Source: an uncultured Pelagibacteraceae bacterium (GTDB taxonomy: Bacteria > Pseudomonadota > Alphaproteobacteria > Pelagibacterales > Pelagibacteraceae). From it: DNA of 64,000 bases. Position numbers and translations under genes: made by a program. The DNA lies in assembly GCA_902597865.1 (NCBI GenBank), contig CACJZL010000001.1, positions 1 to 64,000 of the forward strand, read 5' to 3'. Each line of letters begins with the position of its first letter. Positions within the stretch are counted from its first letter, which is position 1. The notes beneath the pieces were generated by a model. The model worked only from the letters and a program-made list of their open reading frames with translations, did no database searches and was not told the DNA's origin. Below, piece after piece: positions 1-10,462 of this stretch.

Positions 1-236
1 ACATATTTTTCAGAGATTGTTTTTCCAGCTGAAAAAAAAGAAATATTCACTTTGGAAAAATCAAAATTTTCCAAATTTTCAACTTTGATTTCTTTATCAC
101 CAAATTTAAGAGTAGATCCCGCGCTATTAGACGACGCTACAAAATATAAATTTTCAATCGAAATTTTTTTATTATGTAAAACTTCAATTATTTTCCTCCC
201 AACATTTCCTGTGGCACCTACAATAGCAATATTCAT
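1..236 (-). CDS. asd: Aspartate-semialdehyde dehydrogenase, N-terminal part (runs off window)
   Basis: Reverse strand from CAT at 234-236 translates MNIAIVGATGNVGRKIIEVLHNKKISIENLYFVASSNSAGSTLKFGDKEIKVENL...SFFSAGKTISEKY; GATGNVG and SFFSAG motifs of Asd. Confidence 0.9.
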   Translation of the reverse strand, partial: MNIAIVGATGNVGRKIIEVLHNKKISIENLYFVASSNSAGSTLKFGDKEIKVENLENFDFSKVNISFFSAGKTISEKY

Positions 237-251
237 GATGTTTTACTTATA

Positions 252-1361
252 CTAGATGAAGGGTAAATCGCAAACTGTTCCTAAATATGTTTTATCGTTA
301 ATTTCGATCTTAAATTGATTTTTGCCATCCCAATAAGGTTTATTAATCATAGCAATACCAATAATCTTTTTAAAATTTGGCGAATAAGCGGCTGATCTTA
401 AGTATCCAACAATATTATTCTTTTCATCGAACAATTCCTTTTCTTTGCTCATATTGATTTTGTCATGATCAATTTTAACACCCATTAATTTTCTAGACAC
501 TCCATCTTTTTTAATTTTTTTTAACTTTTCTTTTCCTAGAAACTTAATATCGGTATCTAAGTTTATATACTTATCGAAATTTGCTTCAAATGGGTTATCT
601 CCATTATCAAAATCGTTTCCATAAGATAAAAGCGCTGACTCAATTCTTTCAATTAGATTTGGGCAACCAGCTCTGACGTTCAATTCCTTGCCATGTTCAA
701 ATAAGCCATCATATAATTTTTGACCAGCAATATCATTCTCAACATATACCTCAAATCCCCCTTGTTTCGACCAACCTGATCTTGCTACAAAATATTTATT
801 TTGTTTAAATTCAAAGTATTTAAAATTGAAAAATTTTAGTTGTCTTATTTCATCACCAAACAATTTAGCCATTAAGTCGTCTGATAGAGGACCTTGAATA
901 GCAAGTATGTTAACATTTGGCTCATGAATTTTGACATCAAAATTATGTCCTGCAGCTAAGCCTTTCGCAAAAAAGATTACATCAGAGTCGGCAATTGAAA
1001 GCCACCATCTATCATTTTCAAGTTTATTAATTATTGGATCATTTACTAAAAGTCCTTCGTGGTCAATTAATGGGGCGTAATAGCATTTTCCAATTTTAGA
1101 TTTAGATAAATCTCTACATGTCATTAATTGAACAAGTTCTGCTGAATCTTTGCCTGATATTTCTACCTGTCTTTCCGCAGCAACATCCCAAACTTGAACA
1201 TACTTTTTTAAATGATTGTAGTCATCTTCAATTGATTTGAAAGATACAGGTAATAGCATATGATTATAAACTGTATATCCGCTAACACCGTGAGCTTCTA
1301 TTCTTTCTGTGTAAGGTGTGCTTCTAAGTCTACGTGATCTTATAATTGGAAAATTTTTCAT
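252..1361 (-). CDS. dmdA: Dimethylsulfoniopropionate (DMSP) demethylase DmdA (GcvT-like fold)
   Basis: 369 aa; [111 protein letters not shown] match remembered SAR11 DmdA closely. Confidence 0.93.
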   Translation of the reverse strand: MKNFPIIRSRRLRSTPYTERIEAHGVSGYTVYNHMLLPVSFKSIEDDYNHLKKYVQVWDVAAERQVEISGKDSAELVQLMTCRDLSKSKIGKCYYAPLIDHEGLLVNDPIINKLENDRWWLSIADSDVIFFAKGLAAGHNFDVKIHEPNVNILAIQGPLSDDLMAKLFGDEIRQLKFFNFKYFEFKQNKYFVARSGWSKQGGFEVYVENDIAGQKLYDGLFEHGKELNVRAGCPNLIERIESALLSYGNDFDNGDNPFEANFDKYINLDTDIKFLGKEKLKKIKKDGVSRKLMGVKIDHDKINMSKEKELFDEKNNIVGYLRSAAYSPNFKKIIGIAMINKPYWDGKNQFKIEINDKTYLGTVCDLPFI

Positions 1362-2134
1362 TTTTTTAAAAATTCAGCTACCTTTTCTCTCATTTCAAAA
1401 GCTTTTTCAAACATAATCATATGTCCGCACTCGTTAATTATTTGGGTCTCTGAATTTTTAATTAAATTTGCGAATTTTTTTCCATTTTCTAAGGGGGCCA
1501 TTTTATCCAGAGCTCCAAAAATTAATAAAGTTGGACAATCAATTGCAGCTGAAGCTTCTTTGCCATTTTTATAATTATTACAAGCTTTTAAGTCTATGGC
1601 TAAAATTTCTTTCACCTCTCTTGAGGAATTAATAATTTTCTCGACTGGATTGCCTCCTATAAATTTCCTTGAACCTTCGTAACCCCATTTCATCATTAAG
1701 TGTACAGCTTTTTTATCTCCAGAATCTGCTAGATCAATTAAATCTTGGTTAACAGGCATTCTATAGGAGCCCGCTAAAAAAACTAATTTATGAGTATTTT
1801 TTTTAAAACGCGAACCATACTCTAATGCTTCTAAACATCCTTGAGAATGTCCTACTATTGAAACTTGTTCGGTTTTTAAAAAAAGTCTTACGCTTTCAAT
1901 CCAATCTGCAATTTTTTCGATTGAATCAATGCAAGGCCCGTCCGAATTTCCATGACCTGGTAAATCCAAAGATAAAATATTTAGATCTTTGTTAGATAAA
2001 AATTGTTCTGTAAGAGACCACACAATGTGAGACAATCCACTTCCATGTAAAAGAAATACAGTTTTCTTCGTAGGATCAAAGTCTTTACCTGCAGTAGATG
2101 CAAATACTTGCTTCTTATCTATTTCAAAAATCAA
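1358..2134 (-). CDS. Alpha/beta hydrolase, translationally coupled between dmdB and dmdA
   Basis: [19 protein letters not shown] nucleophile elbow, FGALDKMAP acid region, GHMIMFE histidine; 4-nt overlaps with both neighbours. Confidence 0.88.
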   Translation of the reverse strand: MIFEIDKKQVFASTAGKDFDPTKKTVFLLHGSGLSHIVWSLTEQFLSNKDLNILSLDLPGHGNSDGPCIDSIEKIADWIESVRLFLKTEQVSIVGHSQGCLEALEYGSRFKKNTHKLVFLAGSYRMPVNQDLIDLADSGDKKAVHLMMKWGYEGSRKFIGGNPVEKIINSSREVKEILAIDLKACNNYKNGKEASAAIDCPTLLIFGALDKMAPLENGKKFANLIKNSETQIINECGHMIMFEKAFEMREKVAEFLKK

Positions 2135-3759
2135 CTTAGTTCCTTGGCCTTTTTTCTTAACTCAAATTTCTGAATTTTTCCTGTTGAAGTTTTCGGTAGT
2201 TCACAAAAAGCAATTTTTTTTGGAATTTTAAAACCAGCCAATGTTTCTCTGCAAAAATCAATAAGTTCTTTCTCTGTTGCCTCTTGATCTTTTACTTTTT
2301 CAATAAAAGCACAAGGTACCTCGCCCCATTTTTCGTCCGGTTTAGCAACTACTGCCGCTATTGAAACGCTAGGGTGTTTAGCCAAAGTATTTTCTATTTC
2401 AATAGATGAGATGTTTTCTCCACCAGAAATAATTATATCTTTTGATCTATCCTTGATCTTTATGTAACCGTCTGGATGCACCACAGCTAAATCTCCAGAA
2501 TGAAACCATCCGTGAGCCATTGCTTTATCAGTTGCCTCTTTATCTTTAAAATAACCTTTCATGACGATATTTCCTTTAATCATAATTTCACCAATAGTTT
2601 TGCCGTCCTTTGGTACGGGTTTCATGGTTTCTGGATCTATTACTTTTGTATCTTCTGTGTTTGGATATCTAACACCTTGTCTGGCTTTGATTTCATTCTT
2701 CTTGTCTTCATCAAATGAATTCCAGTCATCATTCCACGCACATTGCAGGATATGACCATACGTTTCAGTTAATCCATAAACATGCATTACTTCAAAACCT
2801 AAATTTTCCATTTTTTTAAAAATTATACTTGGGGGTGGAGCGCCTGCGGTCAAAACGAAAACTTTTTTCTTCAGCTTTTTTCTTTCAGAATCTGAAGCAC
2901 CTGTAATCATATTAAGAACTATTGGTGCACCACCAAAGTGACTGATGTCATGTTTTTCAATTAATTCAAAAATTTTTTTTATGTCTATAGCTCTTAAACA
3001 TATAGTTTTTCCATTTAACATTGGAATTGTCCAAGGGTATCCCCATCCGTTACAGTGAAACATTGGAACAACTGTTAAGAAATTTAATCTGTTAGGCATA
3101 TTCCATGCAACTGCACTTCCAGTTGACATAAGATAAGAACCTCTATGGTGATATACTACGCCTTTTGGATTGCCTGTTGTGCCTGATGTATAGCTTAATG
3201 AGATTGCTTGCCATTCATCTTTTGGTTTTTTCCAAACATAATTTTCATCTCCTGTATTCAAAAAATCTTCGTATTCTTTATCACCAATTTTTTTAAGCAA
3301 AGATTGATCTGCGTTATCGTCTTGAATATCGATAATCAAAGGCTTAGATTTTACATTTTCTAATGCTTTATTTATTACTGAATGAAGTTGTCTATCGACT
3401 ATAAGAACTTTTGCCTCAGCGTGGTCCAAAATATAAGAGACTGTTTTTGCATCTAATCTTGTGTTGATGGTATTTAGAACTGCTCCAGTCATTGGAACAG
3501 AATAGTGAGCCTCAAATATTTCAGGGGTATTAAACGCCATCACTGAAACAGTATCACCCTCCTTAATTCCAATCTTCTCTAATGCACTAGCAAACTTAAT
3601 ACAGCGATTGTAAATTTGTGACCAGGTATAAGAACGATTTTCGTATACTAGTGCTTCATAATCTGGATATATATCTTTTGCTCTTTCTAAAAAACTTAAA
3701 GGGGTTAAGGGTACAAAATTCGCATTATTTTTATCTAAATTTTGATTATATTTGTTCAT
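2131..3759 (-). CDS. dmdB: Acyl-CoA synthetase, probable methylmercaptopropionate-CoA ligase DmdB
   Basis: SYTSGTTGNPKGVVYHHRG AMP-binding motif, GWFHSGDLAVVHPDGYIKIKDRSKDIIISGGENISS, PKTSTGKIQKFELR; adjacent to dmdA/dmdC. Confidence 0.85.
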   Translation of the reverse strand: MNKYNQNLDKNNANFVPLTPLSFLERAKDIYPDYEALVYENRSYTWSQIYNRCIKFASALEKIGIKEGDTVSVMAFNTPEIFEAHYSVPMTGAVLNTINTRLDAKTVSYILDHAEAKVLIVDRQLHSVINKALENVKSKPLIIDIQDDNADQSLLKKIGDKEYEDFLNTGDENYVWKKPKDEWQAISLSYTSGTTGNPKGVVYHHRGSYLMSTGSAVAWNMPNRLNFLTVVPMFHCNGWGYPWTIPMLNGKTICLRAIDIKKIFELIEKHDISHFGGAPIVLNMITGASDSERKKLKKKVFVLTAGAPPPSIIFKKMENLGFEVMHVYGLTETYGHILQCAWNDDWNSFDEDKKNEIKARQGVRYPNTEDTKVIDPETMKPVPKDGKTIGEIMIKGNIVMKGYFKDKEATDKAMAHGWFHSGDLAVVHPDGYIKIKDRSKDIIISGGENISSIEIENTLAKHPSVSIAAVVAKPDEKWGEVPCAFIEKVKDQEATEKELIDFCRETLAGFKIPKKIAFCELPKTSTGKIQKFELRKKAKELS

Positions 3760-5519
3760 TAATTAAATTTAGCATTCATGGTTGTGTGGCTGCCACTTGT
3801 TCCAACAACATAATGAGACTGTGCTCTTGGTAAAATTTTTTCAAAATAATACTTTCCTGTATTAATTTTATCTTCATAAAATTCTTTATTTGAATTTTGT
3901 TTTTCAAAACTTATTTTTAAAGTTTTAATCCAAGCAAAAGCTAAAGCTGTGTAACCTAATACTTTTAAATAATCATTACATGCTGCACTTGCATCATCCT
4001 TATTTGATTTGATTTTTTCTCTCATCCACTTGGTAAAAGATACCAAGATTTCTTTATATTTTTCAAAGATGTTTAAAAAACTTTCCAGATTTTTTTCGTT
4101 TTTATAATTTTTGATTTCAGTATCCATTGATTTTATAAAGTTTTCAAATATGCCTTCTGAAGAAATTTTTCGGTAGACAAGATCAATTGCTTGTACAGAA
4201 TTTGTGCCTTCATAAATTGGTGTTATCCTGTTATCTCTAAATAATTGTTCAATTCCTTGATCTTTCGTATAACCGTATCCACCAAATACCTGAATTGCAT
4301 CATTGGTAATTTCTACACCATTATCAGTAAAAAATGATTTTATAACTGGAGTAAGCAATGCGACCATGTTTGATGCATCGCCTCTTACATCTTTATCATC
4401 GTGAGATAAACTTACATCAATTTGCTGAGACAACCAGAAAGCAAAAGACCTTTGGCCCTCAATAATTGATTTCATATTCATAAGACTTCGTCTTATGTCT
4501 GCATGCTTGATAATTAAATCTGTTTCTCCATTTTTGCTGTTGTTTGCTTTTCCCTGCTTTCTCTCTTTTGAATATGCAACAGCATTTTGATACGCAGTTT
4601 CTGCAATTCCCAAACCTTGAACACCAACTACAATTCTCTCTAAATTCATCATCGTGAACATAGAATTCAAACCTTTATTTTCAGGTCCAATCATAACACC
4701 TTTTGAGTTTTCAAAATTTAGAACACAAGTTGGTGAACCTTTAATTCCCATCTTGCTCTCAATTGAATTTGTGCTGACACCGTTTCTAGAACCTACAACT
4801 CCATCATCACTGACCTCAAATTTTGGTACAAGGAATAAACTTATTCCCTTTGTTCCTTTTGGTGCATCTGTGGTTCTTGCTAAAACTAAATGAATTATAT
4901 TTTCTGTTAAATCATGGTCCCCAGACGTAATAAAAATTTTTTGTCCAGTAATTTCATAGGTTCCATTGCCTTTTGGGACTGCTTTAGTTTTTAATAAACC
5001 TAAATCGGTTCCACATTGTGGTTCTGTTAAACACATTGTCCCACTCCATTTTCCCTCTACAATTTTTGGAAGAAATTTATCTTTTATGCTTTGCTCAGCA
5101 TGAGTAAGTATACAATTATAAGCGCCAATACTAAGTTCACTATATAATTTAAATGCTAAACTTGACGATGACAGCATTTCCTCAAAAAAAGTACTTACAG
5201 TCTTTGGGATACCCTGACCACCATATTTTGGATCACAAGATAGAGAAGTCCAGCCATCCTCTATAAATTTTTTATAGACTTCTTTATAGCCTGGAGGTGT
5301 TCTCACAACTCCATTTTCATATACGCAAGGATTTTCATCTCCTGCTTTAGCTAATGGTAAAATAAGCTCTTGGTTTATTTTTGCTGCTTCCTCTAAAATT
5401 CCTTTAACAAGTTCCGAATTAATTTCTTTGTATTTTTCAATTTCTTTATATCTTTGATTATCTTTAAGATTATCAAAGAGGAACATCATTTCTTCAACTG
5501 GTGCAGTATAAATAGTCAT
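3759..5519 (-). CDS. dmdC: Acyl-CoA dehydrogenase, probable methylmercaptopropionyl-CoA dehydrogenase DmdC
   Basis: 586 aa; CLTEPQCGTDLG, GQKIFITSGDHD, QVFGGYGYTKDQGIEQLFRDNRITPIYEGTNSVQAIDLVYRK; abuts dmdB. Confidence 0.87.
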   Translation of the reverse strand: MTIYTAPVEEMMFLFDNLKDNQRYKEIEKYKEINSELVKGILEEAAKINQELILPLAKAGDENPCVYENGVVRTPPGYKEVYKKFIEDGWTSLSCDPKYGGQGIPKTVSTFFEEMLSSSSLAFKLYSELSIGAYNCILTHAEQSIKDKFLPKIVEGKWSGTMCLTEPQCGTDLGLLKTKAVPKGNGTYEITGQKIFITSGDHDLTENIIHLVLARTTDAPKGTKGISLFLVPKFEVSDDGVVGSRNGVSTNSIESKMGIKGSPTCVLNFENSKGVMIGPENKGLNSMFTMMNLERIVVGVQGLGIAETAYQNAVAYSKERKQGKANNSKNGETDLIIKHADIRRSLMNMKSIIEGQRSFAFWLSQQIDVSLSHDDKDVRGDASNMVALLTPVIKSFFTDNGVEITNDAIQVFGGYGYTKDQGIEQLFRDNRITPIYEGTNSVQAIDLVYRKISSEGIFENFIKSMDTEIKNYKNEKNLESFLNIFEKYKEILVSFTKWMREKIKSNKDDASAACNDYLKVLGYTALAFAWIKTLKISFEKQNSNKEFYEDKINTGKYYFEKILPRAQSHYVVGTSGSHTTMNAKFN

Positions 5520-5553
5520 ATTTTTTCTAATTATCTAACGTAAGTTAATTTAT

Positions 5554-6663
5554 TTATTTTTGCAAACATGCAATAATCGCATCTCCCATCTCTGAAGTAG
5601 AAACTTCTTTTTTTCCCTTAGAAATAATATCTTTTGTCCTTAATCCATCATCTAATACCTTTTGAACAGCGTTATCTAAGGCTTTAGATTCTTTGTCTAA
5701 ATTTAATGAATATTTTAACGCCATTGAAAAACTTAATATAGTTGCAATAGGATTTGCAATACCTTTGCCAGTTATATCAGGAGCTGAACCATGCACGGGT
5801 TCATACATCGATCTCATATTTCCATCTTTGTCTTTAGCTCCTAATGAAGCAGATGGTAATAAACCTAAAGACCCTGTCAACATTGCAGCTTCGTCTGATA
5901 GAATATCTCCAAATAAATTATCAGTTACGATTACATCAAATTGTTTTGGATTTCTTAATAACTGCATAGCACAATTATCTGCTAACATATGAGTTAACTC
6001 TACATCTTTATATTCTTTGTCATGTAAAATTTGAACTTCTTCTTTCCAAAGCTGACCTGCTTCCATCACATTGGATTTTTCACATGATGTAACTTTATTG
6101 TCTCTTTTTTTAGCTAGATCAAAAGCAACTCGCGCAACTCTTTCAATTTCTTTTGTAGTGTAAGTATGAGTATTAATTCCTTTTCGCTCACCATTATCTA
6201 TCGGTTTGATCCCTCTTGGCTCCCCAAAATATATTCCGCCTGTTAATTCTCTTACGATCATTATATCTAAACCTGAAACAATTTCTGGTTTTAAACTCGA
6301 GGCGTCCACTAATTGTTTAAAGCAAATGGCAGGTCTTAAATTAGCAAAAAGTTTTAATTCTTTTCTAAGTTTTAGAAGAGCTCTTTCAGGTTTTTTTGAG
6401 AATTCTAGCTTGTCCCATTTAGGTCCTCCTACAGCACCAAGTATTACTGCTTCACTCTCTAAAGCTTTATAAAACACTTCATCTGTTATGGGTGTCTTGT
6501 ATTTATCATATGCTGCTCCTCCAACAAGATCTTCATCAATTTCAAAATCTAGAGATTTGTTTTTGTTAAACCAATGAATAATTTTTTTAACTTCCGCAAT
6601 AACCTCAGGACCTATTCCATCTCCTGGTAAAAGAAGAATTTTTCTTTTTTTAACTTTAATCAT
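5554..6663 (-). CDS. leuB: 3-isopropylmalate dehydrogenase
   Basis: [72 protein letters not shown]. Confidence 0.97.
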   Translation of the reverse strand: MIKVKKRKILLLPGDGIGPEVIAEVKKIIHWFNKNKSLDFEIDEDLVGGAAYDKYKTPITDEVFYKALESEAVILGAVGGPKWDKLEFSKKPERALLKLRKELKLFANLRPAICFKQLVDASSLKPEIVSGLDIMIVRELTGGIYFGEPRGIKPIDNGERKGINTHTYTTKEIERVARVAFDLAKKRDNKVTSCEKSNVMEAGQLWKEEVQILHDKEYKDVELTHMLADNCAMQLLRNPKQFDVIVTDNLFGDILSDEAAMLTGSLGLLPSASLGAKDKDGNMRSMYEPVHGSAPDITGKGIANPIATILSFSMALKYSLNLDKESKALDNAVQKVLDDGLRTKDIISKGKKEVSTSEMGDAIIACLQK

Positions 6664-7261
6664 TAAAAATCCAAGGCCTTACTGACTTAACCTTTTTTTC
6701 AAACTCGCTGATATGAGATGATTTTTCTAATGATAAAGCAATATCATCTAGACCTTCAATCAAGCATTTCTTTTTAAAGGGATCTATTTTAAATTTTAAC
6801 TCTTTATTTCCAAAAAGAATTTTTTCTTCTTTTAAATCAATTTCAATTTCTTCTTTTCTTTTTGAATATTCAGCTAACTCTTTTATTTTTTCTTCATCGA
6901 GGATTATCGGCAAAATACCATTTTTAAAACAATTATTATAAAAAATGTCTGCATAGCTTGAACTTATTACACATGTTATTCCGAAGTCTAAAAGTGCCCA
7001 CGGAGCATGTTCTCTCGATGATCCACAGCCAAAATTATTTCCAGCTATTAAAATTTTTGAATTATTGTACGGGGATTTGTTTAATATGAAATTATCTATA
7101 TTTTTTCCATCATCATCGTACCTCATTTCATGAAATAAGTTTTTTCCTAATCCTGTACGTTTAATCGTTTTTAAAAACTGTTTAGGAATAATCATATCCG
7201 TATCTATATTTACAATCGGTAAATAGGCTGGAATGCTTTTAAGTGAAGTAAATTTTTTCAT
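6656..7261 (-). CDS. leuD: 3-isopropylmalate dehydratase small subunit
   Basis: [45 protein letters not shown]. Confidence 0.96.
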   Translation of the reverse strand: MKKFTSLKSIPAYLPIVNIDTDMIIPKQFLKTIKRTGLGKNLFHEMRYDDDGKNIDNFILNKSPYNNSKILIAGNNFGCGSSREHAPWALLDFGITCVISSSYADIFYNNCFKNGILPIILDEEKIKELAEYSKRKEEIEIDLKEEKILFGNKELKFKIDPFKKKCLIEGLDDIALSLEKSSHISEFEKKVKSVRPWIFND

Positions 7262-8664
7262 TAGTTTTGATATTTTCTAACATCATCTAAATTTCCAGCG
7301 ATAGCAGCAGCGGCTGCCATACCTGGACTTACTAAATGGGTTCTTCCTCCTCTTCCCTGTCTTCCTTCGAAGTTTCTATTAGAAGTGGACGCACATCTTT
7401 CTTGAGGTTTTAGTTTATCAGCATTCATCGCTAAACACATTGAACATCCTGGTTCTCTCCATTCAAAACCAGACTCTATGAATATTTTATCTAAACCTTC
7501 TTGCTCAGCTTGTTCTTTAACTAAACCAGAACCAGGGACGACCATTCCATGTACATGTGAAGCTTTTTTCTTGTTCTTTAATATTTGCGCAGCCTCTCTT
7601 AAGTCTTCAATTCTCCCGTTCGTACAACTCCCAATAAAAACTTTATCAATTTTAATGTCTTGAACTTTCACATCAGGTTTAAGCCCCATATAATCAAGCG
7701 ATCTATTTATTGAATTCTTTTTATCAATATTTTTTTCATTTTTTGGATTGGGAATTTTTCCATTAATTGAAACTACGTCCTCAGGCGAAGTTCCCCATGT
7801 AACCATAGGCGCTATTTCATCGCCTTTTAAATGAATTTCTTTATCAAATTTTGCATCACTATCGCTTTTTAATTTACTCCAATAATCAAGAGCTTTTTCC
7901 CAGTTTTCTTTTTTTGGAGACATTGGTCTATCTTTTAGATAATTAAAAATCTTTTCATCGGGTTGAATTAATCCTGCTCTAGCTCCACCCTCTATAGACA
8001 TGTTACATATAGTCATTCTCTGTTCGACAGAAAGATTTGATATGACTGAACCAGCATATTCTAATACACATCCCGTTCCTCCAGCTGTTCCTATTTTTCC
8101 AATAATTTGAAGAATTACATCTTTTGAAGTTACTCCTAAAGGAAGTTTTCCATTAACATTAATTCTAAAATTCTTTGCTTTTTTCTGAACAAGAGTTTGT
8201 GTTGCTAAAACGTGTTCAACTTCTGAAGTTCCTATTCCAAACGCTAAAGCCCCAAAAGCGCCGTGAGTTGCGGTGTGACTGTCTCCGCAAACAATAACTG
8301 TTCCTGGTTGAGTAAAGCCTTGCTCAGGTCCTACTATATGAACTATTCCTTGTCTTTTATCATTCATTCCAAAAAGTTTGATATCAAAATCTTTGCAATT
8401 TTTTTCAAGTGTTTCTACTTGAATTCTAGAGTCGTTGTCATCAATACCTTTAGATCTGTCTGTTGTAGGTATATTATGATCAACAACAGCAAGGGTTAAG
8501 TTTGGATGTCTTACATCTCTTTTACTATTTCTAAGTCCTTCAAAAGCTTGTGGGCTAGTCACCTCATGTATCAAGTGTCTGTCCACAAATAACAAAGATG
8601 TTCCATCATCCTGTTGGTGGACTAAGTGATCACTCCAGATTTTATCGTATAAAGTCTTTGGCAT
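7261..8664 (-). CDS. leuC: 3-isopropylmalate dehydratase large subunit
   Basis: [69 protein letters not shown]. Confidence 0.97.
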   Translation of the reverse strand: MPKTLYDKIWSDHLVHQQDDGTSLLFVDRHLIHEVTSPQAFEGLRNSKRDVRHPNLTLAVVDHNIPTTDRSKGIDDNDSRIQVETLEKNCKDFDIKLFGMNDKRQGIVHIVGPEQGFTQPGTVIVCGDSHTATHGAFGALAFGIGTSEVEHVLATQTLVQKKAKNFRINVNGKLPLGVTSKDVILQIIGKIGTAGGTGCVLEYAGSVISNLSVEQRMTICNMSIEGGARAGLIQPDEKIFNYLKDRPMSPKKENWEKALDYWSKLKSDSDAKFDKEIHLKGDEIAPMVTWGTSPEDVVSINGKIPNPKNEKNIDKKNSINRSLDYMGLKPDVKVQDIKIDKVFIGSCTNGRIEDLREAAQILKNKKKASHVHGMVVPGSGLVKEQAEQEGLDKIFIESGFEWREPGCSMCLAMNADKLKPQERCASTSNRNFEGRQGRGGRTHLVSPGMAAAAAIAGNLDDVRKYQN

Positions 8665-8675
8665 TTAAAAAAAGA

Positions 8676-9224
8676 TTATTTTTTTAATTCAGTAGAAATC
8701 TTACTATCTTCTTTTTTCTCTTCAAGTTTTTTGGGTGTCTCAGCGACTTTTGTCTCGGTTTTTTCCTCAGTATTCTTTTGTTCTGTTGCTGGTAACACAT
8801 TTTCTTCTGTAACTTGCTCAGGTTTGGCCTCAATATCAATACCAATTTTCTTTTTTATCTTTTCTGCAATTCTTGCTGATTTACCGGTTCTTTCTCTTAA
8901 ATAGTATAATTTTGCACGTCTTACTTTACCAGATCTTATAACTTTGATTGTATCAACTATTGGACTATAAAGTGCAAAAGTTCTTTCAACACCTTCTCCA
9001 AAAGAAATTTTTCTAACTGTAAAGGATGAATTTAAGTCTCTATTTTTTTTTGCTATACAAACACCTTCAAAATACTGAATTCTATCTCTTTTTCCTTCAG
9101 TGATTTTAACACCAACTTTTATTATATCTCCTGGAAAAAACTCTGGGAGTTTTTTTTCAGCTGAAATTTTTTTAACATTTGCTTTATTTATGTCTTCTAT
9201 ATTTTTCATGTTTAAATTTTGCAA
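8676..9224 (-). CDS. rplS: 50S ribosomal protein L19 (bL19) with long E/K-rich C-terminal tail
   Basis: [74 protein letters not shown]; then a low-complexity tail. Confidence 0.96.
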   Translation of the reverse strand: MQNLNMKNIEDINKANVKKISAEKKLPEFFPGDIIKVGVKITEGKRDRIQYFEGVCIAKKNRDLNSSFTVRKISFGEGVERTFALYSPIVDTIKVIRSGKVRRAKLYYLRERTGKSARIAEKIKKKIGIDIEAKPEQVTEENVLPATEQKNTEEKTETKVAETPKKLEEKKEDSKISTELKK

Positions 9225-9226
9225 TT

Positions 9227-9913
9227 TTAATCCTTTTTATATTTTTGCCATAAATCTGGTCTTCGGTGCCGTGTTATAGCCTCAGATTGTGACAAACGCC
9301 AGCTTTTAATTTTGTTATGATCTCCGGATAAAAGTATGTCAGGAACACTTAATTTCTCCCATATTTGAGGTTTGGTATATTGTGGATACTCCAAAAGCCC
9401 ATTTTCAAAACTTTCATCTTTTGTAGAATTTAGATTTCCTAATACTCCAGGCACTAATCTTAAAACTGTGTCTAAAACAACAAAAGATGCCATCTCTCCC
9501 CCGGAAAGGATAAAGTCACCTATACTTATCTCCTCTACATTTCTTGAGTCTAGAACTCGTTGATCAACTCCCTCGAAGTGCCCACATAAAATATTAACTT
9601 TGTTTTTTTTAACAATATCCTTTGCAATATCTTGATTAAAAATTTTACCTTTTGGTGTTAGATAATAAACTGTTTCTTTTTCATCCAAATTTGCGTCCAA
9701 AGATTTTGCTACTACATCTGGTCTCATTAACATGCCTACACCACCGCCATATGGAGTATCATCAACAGTTTTATGTTTATCATCTGCGTAATCCCTAATA
9801 TTAATAAGTTTTAAATCCCAAAGCTTTTTTTCAAAAGCCTTTTTGCAAATACCTATTTCGAAAGGTCCTGGAAAATATTCAGGATACAAAGTAAAAATTT
9901 TCGCTTGAAACAT
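9227..9913 (-). CDS. trmD: tRNA (guanine-N1)-methyltransferase
   Basis: [80 protein letters not shown]. Confidence 0.97.
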   Translation of the reverse strand: MFQAKIFTLYPEYFPGPFEIGICKKAFEKKLWDLKLINIRDYADDKHKTVDDTPYGGGVGMLMRPDVVAKSLDANLDEKETVYYLTPKGKIFNQDIAKDIVKKNKVNILCGHFEGVDQRVLDSRNVEEISIGDFILSGGEMASFVVLDTVLRLVPGVLGNLNSTKDESFENGLLEYPQYTKPQIWEKLSVPDILLSGDHNKIKSWRLSQSEAITRHRRPDLWQKYKKD

Positions 9914-9915
9914 AG

Positions 9916-10449
9916 TTATTTTTTCTTTTCTTCCTTAGGGGCCTCTGCTTTCTTTTCTTCTTTTGGTGCATCAGCTTTTTTCTCTTCCTTAGGTGCATCC
10001 GCTTTCTTTTCTTCTTTTGGTGCATCAGCTTTTTTCTCTTCCTTAGGTGCATCCGCTTTCTTTTCTTCTTTTGGTGCATCAGCTTTTTTCTCTTCCTTAG
10101 GTGCATCCGCTTTCTTTTCTTCTTTTGGTGCTTCAGAAGCATCTTTCTTTCTGTCTTTTTTTGGAATAGCTTTATTTGGATTATTTCCTGGTTTAGGCAT
10201 TTCCATTAAATTATTTTCTCCAAGTAATCGAGCAACTCTAGTTGTCGGCTTTGCTCCTTGGCTAAGCCAGTACTTTATTCTTTCTGACTGCAATCCAACT
10301 CTTTCCTTTTTTTCTTTTGGCATTAGAGGATTAAAAAAACCTAATTTTTCTATAAATCTCCCATCTCTTGGGAATCTGCTGTCTGCAACCACAATTTTAT
10401 AAACTGGTCTTTTTTTTGTTCCTCCCATTGATAATCTTAACTTTAACAT
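9916..10449 (-). CDS. rpsP: 30S ribosomal protein S16 (bS16) with repetitive APKEEKKAD tail
   Basis: [41 protein letters not shown] core; C-terminal half is a tandem 9-aa repeat. Confidence 0.96.
   Translation of the reverse strand: MLKLRLSMGGTKKRPVYKIVVADSRFPRDGRFIEKLGFFNPLMPKEKKERVGLQSERIKYWLSQGAKPTTRVARLLGENNLMEMPKPGNNPNKAIPKKDRKKDASEAPKEEKKADAPKEEKKADAPKEEKKADAPKEEKKADAPKEEKKADAPKEEKKADAPKEEKKAEAPKEEKKK
9921..10138 (-). repeat. In-gene tandem repeat: about 8 copies of a 27-nt unit, two synonymous variants alternating (54-nt superunit)
   Basis: Plus strand alternates gcatcagcttttttctcttccttaggt and gcatccgctttcttttcttcttttggt; encodes (APKEEKKAD)n. Confidence 0.95.
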
Positions 10450-10462
10450 TTGTTTCTCCTTT

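Noticed and set aside
252-1361. Calling this gene a glycine cleavage T protein
   Set aside because: Same fold, but motifs and dmdB/dmdC neighbourhood fit DmdA.
4654-4893. Antisense ORFs within dmdC, leuB, leuC, ftsK and other genes (many track entries of 60-100 aa)
   Set aside because: They lie fully opposite well-supported genes, have low-complexity composition and no recognisable motifs.
9921-10138. Possible CRISPR-like array because of regularly spaced repeats
   Set aside because: Units are contiguous with no unique spacers, in frame with rpsP and encode a 9-aa repeat.
9905-10402. Long plus-strand ORF (GASAFFSS repeats) and the other minus-frame ORF 9879..10142
   Set aside because: Both are read-throughs of the rpsP tandem repeat in non-coding frames; the bS16 reading frame explains the sequence.
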